This document shows, piece by piece, positions 6,305 through 12,624 of a DNA stretch of 14,798 bases. Within the stretch, counting starts at the first letter, position 1. Each line of letters begins with the position of its first letter. Both the position numbers and the translations under genes were made by a program. The DNA lies in NCBI GenBank assembly GCA_045545665.1, contig JAZQBL010000017.1:1-14798 (forward strand), in the 5' to 3' direction. Source of the stretch: RGIG7213 sp045545665. GTDB taxonomy: Bacteria > Bacillota > Clostridia > Oscillospirales > CAG-272. The notes under the pieces were generated by a model, which saw nothing but the letters and a program-made list of their open reading frames with translations, did no database searches and was not told the origin of the DNA.

Positions 6305-6560
6305 TTTTGCATATAAATTCGAACTCTTACATAATCGTTAGTTTTTAATGAAATCGTTCGCTTACGCTCACGGTGAAATAATTTACTTACGTAAATTATG
6401 AAATTTGATGCCGTGCATCAAATGAAATTAAATCCACCCATTCGCCGTCGAGGCGAATTTCATGCGCCGCAGGCGCATTTCATGTTGCATAGCAATATTT
6501 CACCCACCCGTAAGGGTGGATTTAATTGAAAAACCGACAAGTCAAAACTTGTCGGTTTTT
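6305..6560 (+). repeat. Multi-hairpin intergenic repeat, copy 2 (256 bp)
   Basis: This is the same element as copy 1, in the same orientation, exactly 289 bases further on and with no insertion or deletion relative to it. From the first TGAAAT onward only about nine bases differ, while the first 45 bases are more diverged. All hairpins are present. The 7-bp stems ATTCGCC/GGCGAAT and ATGCGCC/GGCGCAT are perfect here, whereas copy 1 has a mismatch or G-T pairs. The closing hairpin (6529-6542 with 6547-6560) is identical to that of copy 1 and ends one base short of the tRNA-Arg CCA. Confidence 0.85.
6529..6560 (-). terminator. Closing hairpin of repeat copy 2, probable terminator of tRNA-Arg
   Basis: AAAAACCGACAAGT pairs perfectly with ACTTGTCGGTTTTT across a 4-base loop. 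Read on the minus strand it begins one base after the tRNA CCA and ends in five T, which is the geometry of an intrinsic terminator. The same hairpin at 6240-6271 gives a second stop for any read-through. Confidence 0.7.
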
Positions 6561-6561
6561 C

Positions 6562-6637
6562 TGGCGCGCCTGGGGGGATTCGAACCCTCGACCTACCGGT
6601 TCGTAGCCGGGCACTCTATCCACTGAGCTACAAGCGC
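6562..6637 (-). tRNA. tRNA-Arg, anticodon ACG, CCA encoded
   Basis: All 76 positions can be laid out: acceptor GCGCTTG/CAGGCGC with one G-U pair, D-arm GCTC/GAGT with an 8-base loop, anticodon loop CTACGAA (ACG at 34-36), variable loop AGGTC, T-loop TTCGAAT, discriminator G and a genomic CCA. ACG is normally deaminated to ICG and reads CGU, CGC and CGA. Two stem positions do not pair: C27-U43 at the top of the anticodon stem and A50-C64 in the T stem, plus a G10-U25 wobble. It stands alone, not in a tRNA cluster, with its own promoter upstream and a repeat-derived terminator immediately downstream. Confidence 0.95.
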
Positions 6638-6640
6638 ATA

Positions 6641-6661
6641 CGGGTACTTTTTCCGTACCCG
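6641..6661 (-). repeat. Inverted repeat between the tRNA promoter and the tRNA 5' end
   Basis: CGGGTAC and GTACCCG (6641-6647, 6655-6661) are a perfect 7-bp inverted repeat with a 7-base centre, 3 bases before the mature tRNA. It covers the predicted transcription start (about 6658-6660), so it could be a protein site or a leader hairpin in the pre-tRNA. Confidence 0.5.
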
Positions 6662-6664
6662 ATT

Positions 6665-6693
6665 ATAATAACACAAAAATGTGTGTTTGTCAA
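6665..6693 (-). promoter_or_regulatory. Predicted sigma-A promoter for tRNA-Arg
   Basis: Minus-strand TTGACA (6688-6693), a 17-bp spacer and TATTAT (6665-6670) precede the tRNA. The spacer holds the inverted repeat AACACA/TGTGTT. The TATAAT at 6662-6667 would need a 20-bp spacer and is less likely. Confidence 0.75.
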
Positions 6694-6717
6694 TAGAAAA
6701 ATCAGAAATTTACAAAA

Positions 6718-6975
6718 TTATTGATTAAGATACGATCTTACCAATATATTCAACAGCTCATCTCTGTCAATTTTTCTGATGATACCGCGTGCATTTTTGT
6801 AGTTCGTTATGTAAGTGGGATCTTCCGAGAGGATATAGCCGACTATCTGATTTATCGGATTATAACCCTTCTCTTTCAGTGCTTTATACACTTCCAGAAG
6901 TGCCTCTTTCGTCTCCTTCTCCTTCTCGTGTGAGATCTTGAAGGTAATTGTTTTATCCGTATCCTTTTCAAGCAT
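6718..6975 (-). CDS. ireB: IreB-family regulatory phosphoprotein (UPF0297)
   Basis: IreB is a small cytosolic protein phosphorylated near its N-terminus by the PASTA-domain Ser/Thr kinase IreK in Enterococcus, where it affects cephalosporin tolerance. It is conserved across Firmicutes as YrzL. The 85 residues carry the family core EVYKALKEKGYNPINQIVGY (about 28-47) and ARGIIRKIDRDELL (about 63-76). Threonines at 6, 9 and 11 fall where the phosphorylated threonines of Enterococcus IreB lie. The start is ATG 6975, with AAAGGGG 11 bases upstream, a rather long gap. In many Firmicutes the gene is followed by ruvX. Here it is followed by the tRNA-Arg promoter, so it is a single-gene unit with its own promoter at 7013-7041. 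Confidence 0.93.
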   Translation of the reverse strand: MLEKDTDKTITFKISHEKEKETKEALLEVYKALKEKGYNPINQIVGYILSEDPTYITNYKNARGIIRKIDRDELLNILVRSYLNQ

Positions 6976-7012
6976 CGGCGTAAATACCCCTTTCTATCGC
7001 TTATTTGCGACA

Positions 7013-7041
7013 ATTATACCATAAAATTATGAAAATATCAA
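7013..7041 (-). promoter_or_regulatory. Predicted sigma-A promoter for ireB (extended -10)
   Basis: Minus-strand TTGATA (7036-7041), 17 bp and TATAAT (7013-7018) preceded by TGG, an extended -10. It starts 10 bases past the cimA stop codon. No terminator hairpin separates the two, so cimA transcripts may also run into ireB. Confidence 0.75.
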
Positions 7042-7050
7042 TAGGAAATA

Positions 7051-8610
7051 TCAAGAATTTGATAATTTATATTCGAAAGAATCGACCAAAGCGATAAAAC
7101 AAGCCTCGATTATATCGTGCGAAACGCCGACCGTCGTCCAGTTTTCCTTACCGTCGGTCGATTCGATAAGCACACGGACCTTGGCTGCCGTTGACGTTCC
7201 CGAGTCTATGACACGCACCTTGAAGTCGGCAAGGCGCATTTCCGATATCTGCGGATAGAACACGATAAGCGCACGGCGCAGCGCCGAGTCGAGTGCATTG
7301 ACAGGACCGTTACCGAGGGATGCCGATATTTCCGTTTTGTCGTTTACCTTTATCTGTACCATAGCACCCGAGGTCATACCGCCGGTACCGGAGGGGTAAT
7401 CGTCGGTCGTTTTGTAAAGCAACACCTCAAAGCGCGGATTGTATTTATAAAACGTCCTTTCAAGCAACAGCTTGAGCGATGCTTCCGCCGCCTCGTAGTG
7501 GTATCCGAAATGCTCCTTTTCTTTGAGCACTTCAAGTGCTGTAAGAAGCTCGGGAGAATTTTTATCGACATCGGGCATTATTGCCCTTACGTGATCCAAA
7601 AGTGTGTTTCTGCCGGACATTTCGGACAGCAAAAACTTTCGTTCGTTTCCGACGAGTGCGGGGTCTATATGCTCGAACGACGACGCATGCTTCTTCACGG
7701 CATCGACGTGCATACCCGCTTTATGATGAAAAGCATTTTTTCCTATGTACGGTTTATTCGGTCTTATTCCGACGTTCGAAATTTCCGATATTTTATTCGC
7801 CGTCTTTTTCAAATTCTTCATTTCGCAGGGAAACTCAAATCCGTACTTGAATTTGAGATTGGGAAGTATGACGGAAAGATCAGCATTTCCGCATCTTTCG
7901 CCAAAGCCCAAAAACGTGCCCTGTATCTGTCTTGCGCCTGCTTTTGTTGCAAGTATTGAGTTTGCAACGGCACAGCCCGTATCGTCATGGAAATGGACGC
8001 CTATTCTCGTATTCGGAAACGCAGAGCATACCTCTTTCGTTATTTCGTACGCTTCGTACGGCATCGTTTCGCCGTTCGTGTCGCACAAGCAAAGCACGTC
8101 GGCTCCCGATTCTTCTGCTGTTTTCAAAACCTTTATGGCGTATTCTTTGTTTTCGGAATATCCCGCATAGAAATGCTCGGCGTCAAATATCACCTCTTGT
8201 GCGTAAGACTTGAGATACTTTACCGTTTCTTTTATCAAAACGAGATTTTCCTCCTCCGTTATTCCCAGAACGTTCTGTATATGGCTTACGGAGGTCTTTC
8301 CGAATATGCACAGCGCATCGGCGCCCGAGGCTACAAGACTTTGCACGGCGGGATCATCCTTCGGGGACGTACCGTGCTTTGCCGTTCTGCCGAAGGCGCA
8401 CAGCTTTGCGTTTTTCAGTTTTTCTTTTTTCATCCGCTCGAAAAATTCTTCGTCTTTTGGGTTAGATGCGGGGAAACCCGCTTCTATGTAATCAACGCCG
8501 AAATCGTCAAGCGTTTTCGTTATTTTTATTTTATCCGAAACGGAAAAGGAAACTCCCTGCCCCTGCGCTCCGTCACGGAGAGTTGAATCGAATATTTCTA
8601 TTTTATTCAT
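7051..8610 (-). CDS. cimA: (R)-citramalate synthase
   Basis: Citramalate synthase condenses pyruvate with acetyl-CoA, the first step of the threonine-independent route to 2-oxobutyrate and isoleucine. At 519 residues it has the family layout: a TIM barrel with FDSTLRDGAQ (R12, D13), CDTNGE (176-181), the metal-binding HFHDD (H206, H208) and GFGERCGNADL (235-245), then FHHKAGMH (294-301), and a C-terminal LeuA-type regulatory domain from about 365. The long form and the GQG after GAQ fit the citramalate subfamily better than 2-isopropylmalate synthase. leuC, leuD and leuB, which carry out the next steps, are not in this window. The start ATG 8610 is one base past the lipoprotein stop (TAAGATG) with only a weak ribosome site, so it is probably translated by coupling as the last gene of the lepA operon. 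Confidence 0.93.
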   Translation of the reverse strand: MNKIEIFDSTLRDGAQGQGVSFSVSDKIKITKTLDDFGVDYIEAGFPASNPKDEEFFERMKKEKLKNAKLCAFGRTAKHGTSPKDDPAVQSLVASGADALCIFGKTSVSHIQNVLGITEEENLVLIKETVKYLKSYAQEVIFDAEHFYAGYSENKEYAIKVLKTAEESGADVLCLCDTNGETMPYEAYEITKEVCSAFPNTRIGVHFHDDTGCAVANSILATKAGARQIQGTFLGFGERCGNADLSVILPNLKFKYGFEFPCEMKNLKKTANKISEISNVGIRPNKPYIGKNAFHHKAGMHVDAVKKHASSFEHIDPALVGNERKFLLSEMSGRNTLLDHVRAIMPDVDKNSPELLTALEVLKEKEHFGYHYEAAEASLKLLLERTFYKYNPRFEVLLYKTTDDYPSGTGGMTSGAMVQIKVNDKTEISASLGNGPVNALDSALRRALIVFYPQISEMRLADFKVRVIDSGTSTAAKVRVLIESTDGKENWTTVGVSHDIIEACFIALVDSFEYKLSNS

Positions 8611-8611
8611 C

Positions 8612-9505
8612 TTAAATTATCTTTATCGCAAGATTTTTAACGTATACACCGCCTCTGTTATGGTTCCAGAGCTTGATATATCCGTTTTTATAATACGAAA
8701 GATCCGTATCAAGTACGACGCTTTGCGCTGTGTTTTCAAAATTATCCGCACTTGAAAAAACGTTTATGACGGAATATCCGTCAGCATTTACTATACAGAG
8801 CTTATAAACGAGCACGTTTGCTCCTTTGTCATCAGCCTGATAGATCTTGATCTCATTTGCAACACGGTCGTCCTCGATGCAAACACGGCGGAATCCGTCC
8901 TCGAAGGAAAAAGGCAAAGGAAGCTCCGTCACGCCCTCGTTCCAAGTACCGTTCGTTGCGCCTTTTATCCCCAGAACGCCGTTTTTGAACGATATCCAAA
9001 GACCGTTCTGCTCATCTGCTATTCCGCTTTCGGATTCGATACGGAGGCCTGCAAAAAGCGTAAGCCACTTATCGTCTTTTTCCGTTTGCGAGGTTTTGAG
9101 TTCAAATTCAAATCTGTACGATTCCTCGGGACCGACGGGGGTGAGGTAGGCGACGTCGAACATTGCAGGCTCGTCAACTCCCATATATCCGTCTTTGTAC
9201 ACGGGTCTTCCCGTTACGGACCAATTTTCGTCATCTGCAAGTATCTGATCCTCCATACTTGCCGTTTCCCAGGAATCATCGTATTCGGCGGGTGCTTCCG
9301 TAACGTAAGAGATGACTGTTTCAGCATCTTCCGTTTCAGCACTTGTCGTTACCGCATCATCCGTTTCTTCTTTATCCGTTTCGGGTGCCGTATTACCGAT
9401 CATACCGACGTTTTCGGCAGTCGTTTCCGCCCCCTTGCCCGAGCAGGATGTAAGCATCCCTGTCAAAACAAGTGCGCATAATATTTTTACAAATGTACTT
9501 TTCAC
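8612..9505 (-). CDS. Lipoprotein of unknown function with a lectin-like C-terminal half
   Basis: I do not recognise the specific family. A type II signal peptide ends in the lipobox LTSC (residues 18-21), so the protein should be anchored to the outer face of the membrane. Residues about 22-80 form a low-complexity Thr/Glu/Asp/Ala linker. The remainder (about 85-297) is rich in aromatic and alternating hydrophobic residues (SYRFEFELK, LWISFKNGVLGI, GYIKLWNH), in the style of a concanavalin-like beta sandwich; that fold is my inference. The start is GTG at 9505, preceded by AAAGGAG at 6 bases. The hemW stop lies 11 bases before the start codon, next to this ribosome site, and cimA follows after 1 base, so the gene is tightly held between two housekeeping genes. 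A carbohydrate-binding or envelope role is possible but unproven. Confidence 0.75.
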   Translation of the reverse strand: MKSTFVKILCALVLTGMLTSCSGKGAETTAENVGMIGNTAPETDKEETDDAVTTSAETEDAETVISYVTEAPAEYDDSWETASMEDQILADDENWSVTGRPVYKDGYMGVDEPAMFDVAYLTPVGPEESYRFEFELKTSQTEKDDKWLTLFAGLRIESESGIADEQNGLWISFKNGVLGIKGATNGTWNEGVTELPLPFSFEDGFRRVCIEDDRVANEIKIYQADDKGANVLVYKLCIVNADGYSVINVFSSADNFENTAQSVVLDTDLSYYKNGYIKLWNHNRGGVYVKNLAIKII

Positions 9506-9516
9506 GCAGATCTCCT

Positions 9517-10644
9517 TTAAAATTCCACTATATCACCCAGAATCACGTTCGAAAGTGCGAATCCCTTATCGGTAAAGCTTACCCTTTCGGCATCTTTCAT
9601 AAATCCGAGTGATACGTATTTTCTTATTTTTTCTCCGTATTCGGTGTCAAAATCTTTTCCTGTTATTTTTTTGTATTCGTCCTTCGATATACCCTCTGTA
9701 AGGCGGAGGCGGAGCATTATATATTCGCCCTCGGCTTCCTTTTCTGTCGGGAACTCTTCCTCGCAAAGCACGTCTTTTTCGTTGCGCTTTCCGAAGCAGA
9801 AGTCTTTATAATCACCGATGCACGGTGTGTAGGTATACCGTCTTCCTTTATAAAAGGAAGATGATGACGGACCGAATGATATATATTCGTCCCTGTTCCA
9901 GTATTTCAGATTGTGACGGCTTTCCATTCCCTTTTTTGCATAATTTGATATCTCATATCGGAAAATGCCGTTTTTTTCAAGCGTATCATTACACAGCGAC
10001 ATCATTTCAACGATCTCGTCTTCATCTGCAAACGGATATTTATCCGCATTTTTGCAAAGCGGTGTTCCTTCTTCAAGCTTCAGCATATATGCAGATATAT
10101 GCTGAGGGGAAAGCGACAGTGCAAAATCGAGTGTTTCGGAAAACGAGCCGAGCGTCTGATACGGTATTCCGTACATAAGATCGAGGCTTATATTTTCGAA
10201 GCCTGCCTTTCGTGCCATAAAAACGATGTTTTCCGCATCGTATGCGGTATTTATCCTGCCCAAAGCATCAAGCTCTTTCTGCACAGCCGACTGCATACCG
10301 ATACTCAGGCGGTTAAAACCGCTTTTTCTCATTTTGCAAAGGCCTTCGAGGCTTACCGTTTTGGGATTGCATTCTGCTGTTATTTCAGCATTTTCGCAAA
10401 CGTCAAAGGTATTTTTTACGGCATTCAGAACGTCGCAAAGGCGATCCTCTCCGAAATACGTCGGCGTTCCTCCGCCGAAATAGACGGTATCGCACCCGAT
10501 ATTCTCATACGTATTTATATGCTTTATAAGCGCTTCAGTATACTCATCCGCTGCGGATATATCCGCTCCGGAATAAAAATCGCAGTACGAGCATCTTTTC
10601 TTACAAAACGGAACGTGTATATATACACCGACTTTATCACTCAT
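9517..10644 (-). CDS. hemW: HemW, radical SAM heme chaperone (HemN-like)
   Basis: HemW binds a 4Fe-4S cluster, S-adenosylmethionine and heme and delivers heme to target enzymes. It is often mislabelled as oxygen-independent coproporphyrinogen oxidase. The cluster motif is CKKRCSYCDF with C14, C18 and C21 and a Phe at 23, the HemW pattern (HemN has a fourth Cys there). GGGTP at 57-61, LDLMYGIP at about 154-161 and RHNLKYW at 243-249 complete the family signature. Its 375 residues are a normal length. An in-frame extension to 10779 exists but lies inside lepA and lacks family sequence, so ATG 10644 is used. It overlaps the lepA stop by 8 bp and has no clear ribosome site of its own, so translation is probably coupled. 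lepA-hemW is a common order in Firmicutes. Confidence 0.95.
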   Translation of the reverse strand: MSDKVGVYIHVPFCKKRCSYCDFYSGADISAADEYTEALIKHINTYENIGCDTVYFGGGTPTYFGEDRLCDVLNAVKNTFDVCENAEITAECNPKTVSLEGLCKMRKSGFNRLSIGMQSAVQKELDALGRINTAYDAENIVFMARKAGFENISLDLMYGIPYQTLGSFSETLDFALSLSPQHISAYMLKLEEGTPLCKNADKYPFADEDEIVEMMSLCNDTLEKNGIFRYEISNYAKKGMESRHNLKYWNRDEYISFGPSSSSFYKGRRYTYTPCIGDYKDFCFGKRNEKDVLCEEEFPTEKEAEGEYIMLRLRLTEGISKDEYKKITGKDFDTEYGEKIRKYVSLGFMKDAERVSFTDKGFALSNVILGDIVEF

Positions 10645-12451
10645 CAAGCTTAAGCACCGCCATAAACGCCTCCTGCGGAACTTCGACCGTTCCGAGTGAG
10701 CGCATACGTTTTTTACCCTCTTTCTGCTTTTCAAGCAGTTTTTTCTTTCTCGTGATATCGCCGCCGTAGCACTTTGCAAGCACGTCCTTACGCATAGCTC
10801 TTACAGTTTCTCTTGCAATTATCTTTCCTCCGATAGCTGCCTGCACGGGTACTTCAAAAAGCTGGCGCGGTATATTATCCTTCAATTTTTCAACGATCTT
10901 TCTTGCTCTGCCGTACGCTTTATCCGTGTGTACTATGAAGGAAAGGGCGTCAACGACGTCGCCGTTCAAAAGCACGTCAAGCTTTACGAGCTTACTTTCA
11001 TCGTATCCGTCAAGCTCGTAATCAAGCGATGCATATCCCTTGCTTCTGCTCTTAAGAGCATCGAAAAAGTCGTACACTATTTCGTTAAGGGGCAGACGGT
11101 AATGAAGCTCCACTCTCGTTGAATCGAGATATTTCATATCGTAAAATACGCCTCGTCTGTCCTGACAAAGGTCCATTATACCGCCGACGTAATCGACCGG
11201 GGTCATTATATTTCCCTTTACCATAGGCTCGTACGGTACTTCTATTTCATCGGGTGACGGGTAGTTCAAGGGGTTATCTATGAACACGACCTCTCCGGTG
11301 CGCTTTTTTATCTTATAAATAACGCTTGGGGCAGTTGTTATGAGGTCCAGATTGAACTCCCGTTCAAGTCTTTCCTGTATTATCTCCATATGGAGAAGTC
11401 CCAAAAATCCGCATCTGAAGCCGAAGCCGAGAGCTGCCGACGTTTCCGGCTCGTACGTTAATGATGCATCGTTAAGCTGTAATTTTTCAAGTGCGTCCTT
11501 GAGATCCTGGTATTTTGCACCGTCTGCGGGATATATACCCGAATACACCATCGGCATACACTTTTTAAAGCCGGGCAGAGGCTCAGATGTAGGTCTTTCC
11601 GCAAGAGTCACCGTATCGCCCACGCGTGTGTCCGTGACGGTTTTGATGCTTGCCGTTATATATCCGACCTCACCTGCGCTGAGTATGTCCGTTTTGCAAA
11701 GTCCGAACGGCTCCATCGTGCCTATTTCGACAACGTCAAATTCAGCGCCCGTGTTCATCATTCTTATGCGCTGTCCTGCCTTGAGGCTGCCTTCCATAAC
11801 TCTTATATAAACGACGACTCCTCTGTAAGAATCGTAATAAGAATCGAATATGAGGCATTTAAGAGGTGCGTTTTCATCCCCCACGGGGCACGGAATATCC
11901 GACACTATTTTTTCAAGCACCGACGGAATATTGATTCCTGCCTTTGCCGATATTGCAGGGGCAGTATCGGCAGGAATACCTATAATATCTTCAATTTCTC
12001 CTCTGACACGTTCAACGTCAGCGGCGGGAAGATCTATTTTATTTATGATGGGAACTATTTCAAGGTTGTTGTCCGATGCAAGATATGCGTTTGCAAGTGT
12101 CTGCGCCTCAATACCCTGTGTGCTGTCAACGACGAGAAGCGCGCCCTCGCAGGCGTTGAGCGACCTTGACACCTCGTAGTTGAAGTCAACGTGCCCGGGC
12201 GTGTCTATAAGGTTTAAGATATACGTTTCACCGTCGGGAGCTTTGTATTCAAGCTTGACGGCACGCGCTTTTATCGTTATTCCTCTTTCTCTTTCGATAT
12301 CCATATTATCGAGGAGCTGTTCTGTCATATCACGGCTGGCAACTGTCTGCGTATGCTCAAGAATGCGGTCAGCCAGGGTCGATTTACCGTGGTCTATGTG
12401 TGCTATTATGCAAAAATTTCTAATTTTCTTTTGTTTTTCAGATGCGTTCAT
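10637..12451 (-). CDS. lepA: Elongation factor 4 (LepA)
   Basis: LepA is a ribosome-associated translational GTPase that acts on stalled or newly assembling ribosomes. The 604-residue protein is full length. G motifs are present: AHIDHGKST (17-25), RGITIK (56-61), DTPGH (83-87), NKID (137-140) and a SAK element further on. The LepA-specific C-terminal region with AIGGKIIARE, CYGGDITRKKKLLEKQKEGK and RMRSLGTVEVPQEAF is intact. The start ATG 12451 follows AGGAG at 9 bases. It is the first gene of the operon with hemW, the lipoprotein and cimA, and is divergent from the solute-binding protein gene. No internal oddities were seen. Confidence 0.98.
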   Translation of the reverse strand: MNASEKQKKIRNFCIIAHIDHGKSTLADRILEHTQTVASRDMTEQLLDNMDIERERGITIKARAVKLEYKAPDGETYILNLIDTPGHVDFNYEVSRSLNACEGALLVVDSTQGIEAQTLANAYLASDNNLEIVPIINKIDLPAADVERVRGEIEDIIGIPADTAPAISAKAGINIPSVLEKIVSDIPCPVGDENAPLKCLIFDSYYDSYRGVVVYIRVMEGSLKAGQRIRMMNTGAEFDVVEIGTMEPFGLCKTDILSAGEVGYITASIKTVTDTRVGDTVTLAERPTSEPLPGFKKCMPMVYSGIYPADGAKYQDLKDALEKLQLNDASLTYEPETSAALGFGFRCGFLGLLHMEIIQERLEREFNLDLITTAPSVIYKIKKRTGEVVFIDNPLNYPSPDEIEVPYEPMVKGNIMTPVDYVGGIMDLCQDRRGVFYDMKYLDSTRVELHYRLPLNEIVYDFFDALKSRSKGYASLDYELDGYDESKLVKLDVLLNGDVVDALSFIVHTDKAYGRARKIVEKLKDNIPRQLFEVPVQAAIGGKIIARETVRAMRKDVLAKCYGGDITRKKKLLEKQKEGKKRMRSLGTVEVPQEAFMAVLKLDE

Positions 12452-12479
12452 GCGACACTACTCCTATTATAATGGTCAT

Positions 12480-12508
12480 ATTATACTATATATTTTCCGC
12501 AAAATCAA
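12480..12508 (-). promoter_or_regulatory. Predicted sigma-A promoter for the lepA operon
   Basis: Minus-strand TTGATT (12503-12508), 17 bp and TATAAT (12480-12485). A second TATAAT-like box lies nearer the ribosome site (about 12466-12472) but has no suitable -35. Confidence 0.7.
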
Positions 12509-12561
12509 CATCATTTTTATAATTTTAACGAAAAAGTCAACGAAAGCAGATAAATTAACGC

Positions 12562-12590
12562 TTGACAGAACACATAAAGTAGTATATAAT
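12562..12590 (+). promoter_or_regulatory. Perfect consensus sigma-A promoter for the solute-binding protein
   Basis: TTGACA (12562-12567), exactly 17 bp and TATAAT (12585-12590) match the full consensus. The short leader carries a small hairpin TTGAT/ATCAA (12596-12610) before the AAAGGA ribosome site. Confidence 0.9.
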
Positions 12591-12624
12591 TACAATTGAT
12601 AAAAAATCAAAGAAAGGAATTACC

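Noticed and set aside
6297..6317. Promoter made of TTGACG and TATAAA ahead of repeat copy 2
   Set aside because: The spacing is only 9 bases. The matching position in copy 1 has a 17-base gap but only a weak TTACAA, so no promoter is shared by both copies.
6016..6560. CRISPR array
   Set aside because: There are only two long units, they carry internal hairpins, there is no short-repeat/spacer alternation, and no cas genes are present.
5990..6640. Integrated element with an attachment site at the tRNA-Arg 3' end
   Set aside because: There is no integrase, and no second copy of the tRNA 3' end on the far side of the repeats. Only CTGGC/CCGGC-like similarity follows the two closing hairpins.
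10645..10779. In-frame N-terminal extension of HemW by 45 residues
   Set aside because: It lies wholly inside lepA, is Arg/Lys-rich with no HemW similarity, and the family normally begins just before the IHVPFC motif that follows ATG 10644.
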